Assembly: GCA_001275005.1 (NCBI GenBank) | Contig: JWZX01003350.1 | Location: 1-64,000, forward strand | Length of the DNA stretch: 64,000 nt | Direction of reading: 5' to 3' | DNA from: Chrysochromulina tobinii | Taxonomy: Eukaryota; Haptophyta; Prymnesiales; Chrysochromulinaceae | Part shown: positions 19,130 to 29,195 of the stretch, piece after piece | Layout of the letters: every line of letters starts with the position of its first letter | Numbering within the stretch: position 1 is the first letter of the stretch | Translations under genes and position numbers: made by a program | Notes under the pieces: generated by a model | Database searches by the model: none | Told to the model about the DNA's origin: nothing | The model's input: only the letters and a program-made list of their open reading frames with translations

Positions 19130-20836
19130 ATGGAGCTCAGCGCGGTGATGGGGGCCAGTGACAGTGCAGCTCTCACGGGGGGTGGCGCCAGCGACGTACC
19201 CCCACCGAGGGCCTCCATTTCCATACCACCTTCAACATCCTCCCAACCAGTCCCTAGCAGCAGCAGCCCCCCCGAGACCCTTCATCAGAAGGTGGAGCGC
19301 ATTAAGGCCGCTCTCGAGCTAAGGACTCCCGCCAACCAGATCGCCGCCTGCCTGCGCGAGGCGAATGCGGCGATGGGCTTCGTCAACGAAGACGACCTCC
19401 CTAAGCCCCAGGTGGCCGAGCGCTTGCTCAGGGCTCTGGGCATCTGAGCATCCGCAGAAGCGGCGCCAGCATCGGAGGCCCTCAAGCCGTACTCAAGGCG
19501 CCCTCGGCGCCGCCGGCGGCCGTCGCCCTCACCTTCGCCGAGCTTTGGGCGGCGACGGACGGCTTTGAAGAGCAGAGGCTCATCGGCAGCGGTGGCTATG
19601 GCCGCGTCTTCACCGCGGACACGCTGCCATCGCTGCCGCCTGAGGCGCTGCCGCTCTGGCTGCGCCACAAGCCCTTCGCCGTCAAGCACGCCAAATCGGG
19701 CGTGCACGATCTCGCGGCCCTGCAGCGCGAGGTGAGGGTGCTGCAGCAGTGCAACCATCCGTATCTGCTGCCGCTGCTCGGCTATTCTCTCGGTGACGAG
19801 GCGCTATGTCTCGTCTTCCCGCTGATGCGCGGTGGCAGCTTAGCCGATCGGCTGTGGCCAAAGGTCTCCGACCCCGAGCACCTGCGCCTCGGCCTCCCTG
19901 CATCCCTGAGCCCTCTGATGTGGCAACAGCGCCTGCAGATCCTAAGCCAGGCAACCGACGCGCTGCTCTACCTGCACACGCCGGTGCCTGGAGGCAAGCA
20001 CGCCGTCGTCCATCGCGACTTCAAGCCAGAGAACATTCTACCGGACGACGAGCTCAACGCCTACCTCGCCGACACGGGATTCGCCAAGATGGACGCCGGG
20101 CCCGAGGCGTCAAAGATGAAGAGCGCGTCGAATGCGTTCTACCTGACCTGAGGCTACTTGGATCCAAGCATTTCCGCCGGCGCCGCCTACTTAGATGTGG
20201 CTGATGGTTGGGCACTGGGCATCACGCTGCTTGTGACTCTTACAGGTCGCTCACCGCTGAGCATTGTTGACACATGCGAAAGGGATTTTAAGCTTGACTT
20301 CCCCGAGATTGAGGCTGCAAAGCTCTCCGATCAAGATGCTGGCTGGCCGCCGCGCTGGCGACGCTCACGAGCCTGGCTGATGGGGATGGGAACGGTGGTA
20401 GTAACCGCGGCACACTTGAGAGCTCGGCGGCCTCGAGCTCGGGCCTGCCTGCGAGCACGACGGCTGGCTACGTGCCCTCACCACTCTCGATGCAAGTACG
20501 CGAGACCCGCAAGGGAACTGATGCACTCAAGGGCATCAAGGACAACATGCTGCTCGCCTTAACCAATCTGATGGATCGACTCGACGTCGTCTATGCAGCG
20601 AGTGCGGCGAATGCGCCGAAAACCTTTGACGAGAGCGCATCAACTTTTGGCATCGCGAGTGCGGCATGCGTGCTGATCTTAAGGATCGGCTGCACTCGCT
20701 TCGCATTGGGGCGAGTGTAACTCGCCACAACGACGGCGAGAGGTGGCGACGCGAGGGGCCGCGCAATGAGGAAGACGCGTCGCAGCTCGTGTCCGCAGTG
20801 ACGACGTTGATAGAGGCGCTTGAGCGTGCATTATGA
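19130..20836 (+). pseudogene. Decayed receptor-like (RLK/Pelle-type) protein kinase
   Basis: The parts form one kinase in order: an N-terminal region in frame 2 (MELSAVMGAS ... LLRALGI), then from about 19440, one base over, a kinase domain with the glycine loop IGSGGYGRVF, the lysine FAVKHAK, the catalytic loop HRDFKPENIL and DTGFA in place of DFG. An in-frame TGA at 20149-20151 interrupts the activation segment (FYLT*GYLDPS). The frame continues to about 20335, where the product resumes in another frame (LAAALATLTSLADGDGN ... YVPSPLSMQVRETRKG). A further shift near 20645 leads to a tail ending at TGA 20834-20836. At least three frameshifts plus one nonsense codon make a pseudogene far likelier than sequencing error. 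Expression could persist, but no full kinase can be made. Confidence 0.8.
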
Positions 20837-21197
20837 CGCTGAGCAAATTTACTTCTCTCTGTAGTACTAAGAAACGGGTGCGGTGTACTAAGAAAACTTA
20901 ATTTCTCACTGGTTGAAAAGCCCAAATACGTGCGCAAGTGCCCGCTTGCAGTCAGTGTCTTTCTTGCGGTGTTTGCTCAGTGTACATGCTCATGCAGTCA
21001 TTCTCTTGTGCATCAAAAGTGACATCAAATGGCCCACTACGACGCTCAGTTTCGGAGCGCTGCAGAATCCTAGGATTTCAGCGAATCCCTACACTCAGGC
21101 GCGTTGGCAACGCATGCAATCAAGACGAACGCATGGAGCGAAAGAACTCTCAAAAGTTAGGAACTTCAGAAAATTGTAACCCAAAATAGGCTCTGCA
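20837..21197. other. Intergenic, AT-richer
   Basis: Nothing recognisable. The stretch is AT-richer than its surroundings and precedes the channel gene start at 21198, so it probably carries that promoter. Confidence 0.5.
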
Positions 21198-24100
21198 ATG
21201 ATGCCGCCGACGCGTACGCGTGTGCGAACGTCGGCCGCCATGCGATACGCCGAGCAACGACGTGAAAGCTTCGACGCTATCAAGGGGACCTATCCGAGCG
21301 ATCATATGGATATCTTGCGCAAAGAGGCGAGCAGCATGGATCACAGAGACGACGACGTCCCAACAGCGCTTGGCTCGTATGTGGTTGAGCGATACCAAAG
21401 TGAAGCCACTGGCGCACCGAATGGGGCGGGGATGGACCTGGATCAGGTGAATCTGGATGTGGACAACACCGGGGCTCGTGCGCCCAGAGCCGGGGTGGTG
21501 AACTCGAGCACCCGCTTCCTGCTCTTGCGGCGGGCACTGGGCATGAAGATCAGCGGGGAGGAGCTCAAGACCGCGCAGATGTCGCTCTTCCTCTTTGTCT
21601 ATTACTTGGTGTGGAATTGGTTCCGCTTCGACTCCTTGTTTGCGGCCTCGACGCTTGCGATTTACGAGGATGCATTGAGTAAACTCCCCGGCGTCTCAGC
21701 TACAAGCTCCCCTTACTGCTCCCGCATGCCCGACGGCGTGCTTCGGGACCTGCACTCTGGCGAGAAGTGCGTGCTCGCGTTTCGGGACGCCATCGAAGTG
21801 GACGATCTATACAACTTCCTCACGACGGAGCTTCTCGACATCCCCGGAGCGCTGTTCGGGGTCTGCGAGAATTGCGCGATGTCGATCACGCAGTCGCCAA
21901 AGGGGATTCAGGTCTTGACAGAGGCGGACTTCATCTGCACCGACTCGGACGTGCACGAATTCGGCACAGCCGAGCTCACGACGAAACCCTCGTGCATGCT
22001 CGACGAGCTCATAGGACAGCCCGGCTCGATCGATTACGAATGGGCCGCCAATCCGACGACCCTTACCGCACCATGCTGCAACAATGCCACCCTCATCCTC
22101 GCCTCGATGCTGCTGCTCTCGAGGAGCTCGCTCTCAGGCGGCGGCGTCGCGGCTGATGACTTGGCCGATCTGATGCTCATGAATGCCAATCGGCTCAACG
22201 ACGCAAAAAGAGGCTTCGTCCTGCAGCACGTCCACGGCGATGGGAACTTTGTGCAGGTCCTCGTCTCTCGTGGGGAGCGCGTGCTCGGCTTGAAGTATGG
22301 CGCGTTCTTCCAGGACGAGGGCTGCCGAGATCCCAATTTTGTCAAGCATTGGAACGAGAATCACGACGGTATGCTGGCGACAAACGGGACCTACGAGAAC
22401 ACCTATGATGCGGCAAGCACAAGTACCCTCAAACAATGTTACTCGGACAGGTGGTCCGCGGGACGGTCCTGCCTAGAGAGCCCAGAGATCCCTTGCTGCC
22501 CTCTGCGCGACTCTTTCCATCACCTGTGATGCCTCGTGCGGCTGATTACTCCGTGGATCGCGTCTCGTCTTGTGCTTGAGCAGTCTCATCATCCCGCAGA
22601 TCTCGTACTTCAGCTATCGGTTTGACGAAACCACGCTCTTAGATTCCATGTGGGTGGCCTTCATCGTGATACTCTCCCTCGACTTTGTGCGCTTGATGAG
22701 CTTCAAGTTCGAGTTCGTCCGGAGCACCTGCACGCTAAGAAGGTTCAGTTTCAAAAGCATCAGTGTAGCGCTACGGGGGACGGTAGGCCAACCGCGTTTC
22801 TTTGTGCTGGAGTTCCCCGCGTTTGCGCTGCCGCTGCTGGTCGAGATGCAGCCCATCCATGAGGGCGGCGCCATCGTCTACCAGAATTGCGTGGCCATCA
22901 CGCAGCTCGTCCTCTTCTTTAAGACGTTTGCCGATGCCAAGGCGTTCTCGATCCTCGAGCGGCTCGTCAACCTCTTCGCCGAGGGCGCTGACGAAATCGG
23001 TGGGCTTCTCATTGTAGTCCTCGTCAGCTGCGCCGTCTTCACGGCCACGGCGAGCCTCATGTTTGGCGTCTTCCATCCGTCGCTCAAGTACAGCACCATC
23101 ACGCGCCTGTTCGTCATCTTCGCCGAGAGCTTCAACGGCCTCATCGCCGGCACGGAACTCAACGAGCAGATGGTCGACTCCAATACGACAGGCATCTTCA
23201 TCCACCTCTGATTGCGCCGGATTGCACTCTGATTGCGCCTCTGATTGCGCCTGAGTGTCGACTCCAATCGACAGGCATCTTCATCAGCTCTGATTGCACT
23301 CTGATTGCGCCTCTGAGTGCGCCTCTGATTGCGCCTGAATGTCGACTCTAATACGACAGGCATCTTCATCACCTTCTTCGTGCGCAACTTGTTCCTCTTC
23401 CTCATTCTGTCGCAGACGTTCATCTCCGTGCTCACGGGCGCCTTCGAAGCCGCCACCGAGGCGAAGACTCATGAACGCCTCCTCAACAATACGATCCCGG
23501 CGGGCTTTGTCGAGATCCGAAAACAGAAGCTGAGGCTATGCACGCGTCTTCGCAACGACACGGTGCACTACGTATCTCGCCTCATCTCTCTCAATTGGCA
23601 CGCTGGCGCGCCCACGCTCATCATGGCACTGACGGACCTCGTGCATCAGGCCGAAGCCGCCGACCCCGAGGCCGCAGAGAACGCTCTGGTCGTCACGGCC
23701 GAGGAGGTCGACCTGGCGCTCAGGCGTGCGGGCGTGCGCTTCAAGCGCTTCCGGCAGGCCACGATCGAAAGTCTCCTGAGCAGCCACGGCGTAGTCCGAC
23801 ACGAGGGAGCGCATAAGAAGCAGCCGGGGGCGCGCACGATGAATCCTCTACCATCCAAGGAGGACCAGACGACGAATCGGCTGGCTAATATGGAACGAGC
23901 TCTTGCGGAGCAGGGGGCCACGCTGCGGCATCTCACGGAGAGCATGGAAGCTATGCTGGCACACTTGAACGCCGTTGCTGGCGCCGTTCGCAATGGCGAT
24001 GTCCACGATAGCCGCCATCAGAACGCCTGTACCACGGCCACGTCCCGGAGCAAGCCTTCGGCCGTGCAGGAGCCACGGTCAGGGGTAGGCACTCTAGCAG

Positions 24101-24456
24101 GGCACAGGCGCGCGGCAGATCTCGCGCTGCAGCCCAAGGCCAACGGTGTCATCTCTTCGACCGCCGAGGAAGGCTTTGCTATCTCCTCGACCGCTGACGA
24201 AATGGCCGATATCTACTCGTCTTCGGTCGATGCCTCGGTGAGGGCCGCCGAGGCCGAAGGCATGTCGGTCGTGCTCTCGAGTGGTAGGCAGCCGGGAGGG
24301 GGTGGAAGCCCCATCAGGAATCGCGCAGAAAGAGCCGCGCAGAAAGAGAGGAGCCGCGCAGAACGTGAACGAGAGTCTCAAAGATGCACCGCCACGAGCG
24401 AGCGAGGGCCTCAATCCGAATCCCGCAAAAGCTTCCCGAGATCCACCATGGTGTGA
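21198..24456 (+). CDS. Polycystin/TRP-like six-transmembrane cation channel, spliced
   Basis: Exons 21198-22525, 22581-23191 and 23360-24456 give about 1011 aa in frame. S1 is near residue 130 (MSLFLFVYYLVWNWF), followed by a roughly 300-residue Cys-rich loop, the size and place of a polycystin loop. Then come S2 (WVAFIVILSLDFVRLM), S3 (FFVLEFPAFALPLLV), S4 (VYQNCVAITQLVLFFK), S5 (IGGLLIVVLVSCAVFTATAS), a pore-loop segment (LFVIFAESFNGLIAGTE) and S6 (FFVRNLFLFLILSQTFISV). The cytosolic tail is charged. Intron 1 (55 nt, GTGATG...TTGAG) is inferred from phase. Intron 2 is GC-AG and flanked by copies of exon sequence. The stop at 24454 may be bypassed: a tail coding LLRDRASHAGTRDKLELWLE at 24635-24738 follows a tandem array containing splice sites. 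I cannot tell polycystin from other TRP-type channels more exactly. Confidence 0.75.
23173..23370 (+). repeat. Triplicated 30-bp exon segment spanning GC-AG intron 2 of the channel gene
   Basis: Copies lie at 23173-23202, 23257-23285 (one base deleted) and 23341-23370 (one mismatch), separated by arrays of TCTGATTGCGCC units. Using the first copy's CAG|GCATCT as donor and the third copy's CGACAG|GCATCT as acceptor removes 168 nt. It restores the S6 helix without changing a residue. Confidence 0.9.
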
Positions 24457-24522
24457 AAACAAGACCGCGGTGTGAAAGCGCTCTTGGAGACGTGGATGAC
24501 GATCTCGCCTCTGATCTCGCAG

Positions 24523-24634
24523 GCTATGGGGTGAGATGACGATCTCGCAGGCTATGGGGTGAGATGACGATCTCGCAGGCTATGGAGTGAGATGACGATC
24601 TCGCAGGCTATGGAGTGAGATGACGATCTCGCAG
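24523..24634 (+). repeat. 28-bp tandem array, four units, each with donor-like and acceptor-like sites
   Basis: Units at 24523, 24551, 24579 and 24607 run GCTATGGGGTGAGATGACGA then TCTCGCAG. Each has GGTGAG or AGTGAG (donor-like) and TCTCGCAG (acceptor-like). A fifth start at 24635 runs into a coding-like tail ending at TGA 24736-24738. Confidence 0.85.
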
Positions 24635-24738
24635 GCTATGGGGTGAGTGGTGCTACGGGCACGTCGAGTCTCTTGCGTGATCGGGCAAGCCATGCCGGTA
24701 CGCGAGACAAGCTGGAGCTATGGCTCGAGTCACATTGA
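24635..24738 (+). CDS. Putative terminal exon of the channel gene
   Basis: Read with one carried base, this segment codes YGVSGATGTSSLLRDRASHA then a charged LELWLESH and TGA. It follows the acceptor-like end of the 28-bp array. The matching phase-1 donor was not found, so its link to the channel is unproven. Confidence 0.3.
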
Positions 24739-25206
24739 GTGTTGAGAAAGCTCGAGTGTGTCATGGAGTGTGTGGAGTGACTGCATGGAGCTGCACATGG
24801 AGCGGCGAGGCGAGCGGGGAGAGGCGAGGGCGGCGAGGTGTCGTGTGGGACAGCTCCGCCGTACCACGGTAAAATAGCGACGGTTTCTTCGAGAGCACCT
24901 GGGAAAGAGGCCGCGTCGGCCAATTGGTGTGGGCTGGAAACGGACGAAGCTCAACCGACAACTCTCTGCTTAAACCCATTTCTACATGTGGCGTGCAACT
25001 TGCATACGTTCATGTGCCTCCGTCGCAGTCTCTCTTAATCGTCTCATACAACATCGCCTCTCCGCCGCTCCGGCCCCGCACGGCATACCTCCCCCCCCTT
25101 CACTCCCGTCCATGCTCCCGTCCCTGACATATTCGCTGGTGGAAGTGGAAGCAACCCTTGACGGCAAGTGGAAATCACTTGCACGCTGCCGCCTACGGTA
25201 CCGGTA
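24739..25206. other. Intergenic region between convergent genes
   Basis: No supported gene. Short C runs and CGCCTC-type simple sequence occur near 25090. It separates the 3' ends of the channel gene and the transporter gene. Confidence 0.5.
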
Positions 25207-26478
25207 TTAGGCAGCCTTCTGCTTCTTCTTTGCGAGCGCCTCGGCTTCGATAGACACTGCAGGCGAAAGCACAAGGGCGGCGCCGAGCATAGCGGCGGCG
25301 AGCGCTCCGAAGAGACCTGCCCAGCCGAGGAGTGCCACGAGCTGCGGTGCCAGCAGGCCCTGCAGCACTGCGCCGACGGATCCCGAACCATTGACCAGAC
25401 CAGACACAGCTGCCACAAGAGCCGCGTCTTTGGCCAGGCCTGCGAAGCTTACGAGATTGCGCGCAGAGGCACCAAGGATGCCGCCAGGGCCAGCAATGAA
25501 GAAACCGATCGAGATGATGGCGACCACATGCATTGAGGTTGTGCCGCCTCGCACACAGACCGCAGCCCATCCTGCAAACGAAAGCCCAGTGGCGATGCAT
25601 AGGTGCATGGCCGCTTTGAGGGTAGCGCCGCCGTAAACAGTGTCGCACACGACGCCAGTAACAATCGCGCCCAGGGCACCGGCGACGTCGAGCAATGCTG
25701 CCACCGAGCCTGCATCAGCCGCTCCGAACGCGAGCTCTGTGGACAAAAAGTAGGGCAGCCAAAACATGAGACAGTATCGAGCGCTCTTCGTGAGTGTGTA
25801 GCAGAAGGCAGCAGCACCAACGCCCTTGATGGACAAGGGTGAGGGCGACCGGCCACTCGTCGCCGCGCCAGTGTCCGCAGCCTGACCACTCTGTGTCTTC
25901 TTCTCGTCAGCCACTGCTGGCGCCGGAAGCACGAGCAGCAGCAGAGGTGCCCACAGGGCGACCAGTGGTCCCGACACGAAAAAGACCCATTGCCAACCGT
26001 AGTTTGCGAGAACGTTGGCCGCGACAAGGTTGGCAAACGCACCACCCAAGTTTTCGCAACTGCTCCAGAGCCCCACGACTGTGGCGCGGACGGCATCAGG
26101 GACCGACTCCTGCACAACAATGGAGAAGAGTGGACTTGCTGGTGCCGCAAATGCACCTGCCGCGCCCCAAAGCAAAAGCATCGACATGGGACCATCGGCC
26201 GTTCCGAAGGCGCATGTGGCAGCACCTGCGAGCGCAAATGCTAGCACGAGCGTCCAGGTCCGTCCCAGCGGCTTGACGATCGTTCCGAGGCTCAGCTGAC
26301 CGATGGCGTAGGTTGTCAGCAACGCAGTGTCAATGTTTGCTAACTGCTGCTTTGAGAGGGACAGATCTTTCTCGATGACCGACTTGACGACGCTGAACGG
26401 TTTGCGCGCACAGTAGACGGACACGTACGCAAAGTAGGTCGTCACAAGCACCGCCCAGCCCCGAGAAGAGATGGACAT
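25207..26478 (-). CDS. SLC37/OPA-type organophosphate:phosphate antiporter-like MFS protein
   Basis: The ATG at 26478 gives MSISSRGWAVLVTTYFAYVS, about 423 aa, the usual length for the family. Twelve hydrophobic segments are interrupted by a polar loop near residues 195-215 (EKKTQSGQAADTG). The N-terminal signature YCARKPFSVVKSVIEKDLSL with LANIDTALLTTYAIGQL matches GlpT/SLC37 transporters, which exchange sugar or glycerol phosphates for phosphate. The extreme C terminus has Lys at -3 and -5 (KQKAA), a KxKxx-type ER retrieval signal, so ER location as for SLC37A proteins is possible. It is intronless. Its start faces the coiled-coil gene at 26812 across a short shared promoter region. The substrate cannot be told from sequence. 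Confidence 0.8.
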   Translation of the reverse strand: MSISSRGWAVLVTTYFAYVSVYCARKPFSVVKSVIEKDLSLSKQQLANIDTALLTTYAIGQLSLGTIVKPLGRTWTLVLAFALAGAATCAFGTADGPMSMLLLWGAAGAFAAPASPLFSIVVQESVPDAVRATVVGLWSSCENLGGAFANLVAANVLANYGWQWVFFVSGPLVALWAPLLLLVLPAPAVADEKKTQSGQAADTGAATSGRSPSPLSIKGVGAAAFCYTLTKSARYCLMFWLPYFLSTELAFGAADAGSVAALLDVAGALGAIVTGVVCDTVYGGATLKAAMHLCIATGLSFAGWAAVCVRGGTTSMHVVAIISIGFFIAGPGGILGASARNLVSFAGLAKDAALVAAVSGLVNGSGSVGAVLQGLLAPQLVALLGWAGLFGALAAAMLGAALVLSPAVSIEAEALAKKKQKAA

Positions 26479-26811
26479 GTGAGGCACCGTGATTTAGACG
26501 TGGTTGATTAGGAGAACCAGCGATGCCGACGGCCCTGTGGTGTGGGAAGTTTTACTTTGTGAGTGGCGCCCATCGGGTCTGGGAGGGGCGGGGGGCAACA
26601 TGGAAGAAGCGGCCTGCCGTGAATGTTTTGCTCAAGTTTGCTCAAGTTTGCCCAAGTTTACATGTACCGGGTACCCAAGTTTGCTCGCCACAAAACGACT
26701 CCCTGAGTGTGCCCGACTCGTCGTAGAGGTGCGAGGTCCGTTCGGAAGGACTGAACGGAAGGACCGGGCCTGGAGCTCAGCGCGCTCAGCTCACTCAGTC
26801 ACAGAGTTCCG
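26479..26811. promoter_or_regulatory. Shared promoter region of divergent genes
   Basis: 333 bp separate the ATGs of the OPA-like transporter (minus) and the coiled-coil protein (plus). It contains a short tandem repeat of TGCTCAAGTT / TGCCCAAGTT at 26629-26665. No TATA-like element is clear. Confidence 0.4.
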
Positions 26812-28665
26812 ATGTACCGCGCGAGCAATTTCACCGCATCCCAACCCATCTCCTTGCCTCGCTCACCTCGCTCGCCTCGCTCGCCTCGCTCGCCTCGCTC
26901 GCCTCGCTCGCCGAGCTCCGCCTCGCGCTTCAGCCCGCGGGCCAAGCGGGATGCCACGGCGTGGCACGAGAGGCCACTTGCCGACATGCTCGCCGCGGCC
27001 TCTCCTGCAAGCACGTCGATGATACTCGCCGATCACACGCACGCCTTGAACCCTCGGGCCAATCGAGACGCGTTGCAAGAGAGGCCGCTAACAGCCGGCA
27101 CGCTGGCGGTCTACGAGGGCACTGCGCATGCTCCCTCGCCGTTCAATTCTGAGGGCAGAGTTCCCGACGAAGTAGCCGCGCTCCTCCGTGAGAATAAGAT
27201 GCTCGCCGACCGCACACACACTCTCACGGAGCGAGTGGAGGACTACGAGGGCATCGTGAAACGGCTCTGGAGGCGCGGCTGGGCGGAGGCGCCATCGCCG
27301 CGAGGCCTGAAGGAGCTGATGACGGTGCACGAGTCCGGGGCGGCGCACGACCGGTACGAGGCCAACGAGGCACACTGGCTCGCGCAGCGTCACTTGCGCG
27401 AAGCGAGGGAGGCTAAGGACGTCGCCGCCATTGCGATCGCGCAGGCGCAGCACGCGACGGCAACACTCGATATGGAGCGCGTCGAGATGAGCGCGTGGCA
27501 TGCGGCGGATGCGGCGGAGCTCTCTCGACGCATGCTGCACGTCAGCCAGCAGCTCCGTGCAGAGCAGGTCAAGGTCGCGATGCTCGAGGCCGCCCTGGAG
27601 GCCTCTAGGCAGGCCGAAGGGCGCGCCCTCGAGTTGGGCAGCTTGGTAACGAAACACGAGCACTTAATTAGGAACGCGGACCAGCAAGTGCTCCAGCAGC
27701 GCGACGAGATTGCCGAGCTCAGAGCGCGCGAGTTTGCGTGGTTGCGCGAGATCGACGAGCTGCGCGCCGTCACTGGCCGATTACAGGAGCAATTAGCGGC
27801 GGAGGCGGAGGCGCACGCGCGCCAACGGTCGTACCGTTTGGAGCACGAGCAGACGGCAGCAACGCTCGAGCGTACGGTGCGGCACAGGGTGCAGGAGGAT
27901 CTCGCGATCTCGAACAAGGAGATTGCGGACTTGCAAGCGGAGCTGCAGAGCGTGCGTGCCCAATACGCCGATCTCAGCCGGCGAGCTCATGAAGACCGCG
28001 CGCAGATGGGACGAGAACAGCTCCAGATGACGATCCTCATCGAGAAGGTGCATGCGCTTCATCGTGTGCTGAGAGGCATCGAGAAGGAGCGCGAGCTCGT
28101 GCCCTCGACGACCACGACCATCGTCAGCTCTGCTGTTCCCGCTGGTGGCCATGGCTTTGGCGGCGGCAGTGGCCTTGTCGGCGGCGCGTCGCCCACAGCA
28201 CCATCCCCGAGCCCAGTCGACCTTGTGAAGATGATCGAGCAAGCGATCGCTGCGGCCGAGGCGAACACGGCGCAAGTAGTGTGGCTCGACCGGATCGTGG
28301 CCGAGCGTGAGGCGATCATCGACGCCCTCCGCGACGATTTCACCAAGTCCGAGATGCTGCGGCGCGAAACGACGAGTCAGATGCAGGAGACCATCGACAG
28401 GCTGCGATGGCTCCAGAGCAACGCACTGGCCGCTGACGGGACGCCCAAGCGCGGCCGGTTCCGCTCGATGATGTACTGGGAAAGCATGAAGAGCTGCCAC
28501 GCTAACAGTCCTCGCTGGGAGCGCGAGGCAATGATGTCATGGCGTGGCGACCACGACATGACGAGCTTCTCGAATGCGATCGACCTCGAGCATCGGATGG
28601 CCAAGGCGGATGGCGAGGCCAAGGACACGAGTCTCATTGTGGCCAGGCTCGTGGGCGAGGCTTGA
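26812..28665 (+). CDS. Coiled-coil protein with SPR repeats, unknown
   Basis: Single exon, 617 aa. Residues 16-34 are a run of SPR/RSP tripeptides encoded by a 9-bp tandem repeat, possibly a basic phosphorylatable tail. Residues about 115-420 are almost continuous coiled coil rich in Glu, Ala, Gln and Arg. A Gly-rich gap (GGHGFGGGSGLVGG, about 448-465) separates a second short coil (about 475-540). The C terminus has Trp-rich basic patches (MMYWESMKSCH). No catalytic motif or membrane segment is present. Proteins like this in flagellates are often basal-body, axonemal or Golgi scaffolds, but no family match is claimed. Confidence 0.7.
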   Translation: MYRASNFTASQPISLPRSPRSPRSPRSPRSPRSPSSASRFSPRAKRDATAWHERPLADMLAAASPASTSMILADHTHALNPRANRDALQERPLTAGTLAVYEGTAHAPSPFNSEGRVPDEVAALLRENKMLADRTHTLTERVEDYEGIVKRLWRRGWAEAPSPRGLKELMTVHESGAAHDRYEANEAHWLAQRHLREAREAKDVAAIAIAQAQHATATLDMERVEMSAWHAADAAELSRRMLHVSQQLRAEQVKVAMLEAALEASRQAEGRALELGSLVTKHEHLIRNADQQVLQQRDEIAELRAREFAWLREIDELRAVTGRLQEQLAAEAEAHARQRSYRLEHEQTAATLERTVRHRVQEDLAISNKEIADLQAELQSVRAQYADLSRRAHEDRAQMGREQLQMTILIEKVHALHRVLRGIEKERELVPSTTTTIVSSAVPAGGHGFGGGSGLVGGASPTAPSPSPVDLVKMIEQAIAAAEANTAQVVWLDRIVAEREAIIDALRDDFTKSEMLRRETTSQMQETIDRLRWLQSNALAADGTPKRGRFRSMMYWESMKSCHANSPRWEREAMMSWRGDHDMTSFSNAIDLEHRMAKADGEAKDTSLIVARLVGEA

Positions 28666-29195
28666 CGGCGAGCGAGCCATGGACTAGGACATCAAGGGGC
28701 GACACCACACGCTCACACAGCTGTGTACACCGTATCATTCGACCGTTCCCAAGTAGCGAGTCAACGCTCCGTCGTCCTTAGCCGACAGACGGCCGTCAAG
28801 AACGGAACAAGAATGATTGTCCAAGAACGACCTTCATCTGTGCGTAGAATCATGGCGTAGAATAGGAAAATGACGCCGCGGCTGCTCCGCGCGGCGCCCG
28901 CGCGCCGCGGGTCGCCCGCGTTGCGCGACCCCCGGGCGGGGGGCCGGGGCGGGGAACAGACGCCCATGAACGAGACCGTGGAGCGAGTACGCTTAGTAAC
29001 ACAGTTTTCGCTAACGCTCGAGACGACTGACCCTAGGAGTTCTGAATAGGCGAGCCTATCTGCGGACTACAAGCCACACCACTGAGGAACTGTGTCGGCT
29101 CAGAGCTCACCCGCTCACAAGTCACCGCTCTAGTCGGCGCTCGGCGGCGGCGCATTTGCCGTTTCGCTCTTTCGCATCCGTCCCCGCACGCGGGC
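28666..29195. other. Intergenic region between convergent genes, with a very GC-rich hairpin
   Basis: No gene seen. Positions 28873-28958 are extremely GC-rich and contain an inverted repeat (GGGTCGC ... GCGACCC at about 28908-28930), possibly shared by the two 3' ends. The rest is featureless. Confidence 0.45.

Noticed and set aside
20149-20151. In-frame TGA as selenocysteine or readthrough codon in the kinase
   Set aside because: The position is not a Cys site in kinases, and the same gene has at least three frameshifts; pseudogene decay explains all lesions.
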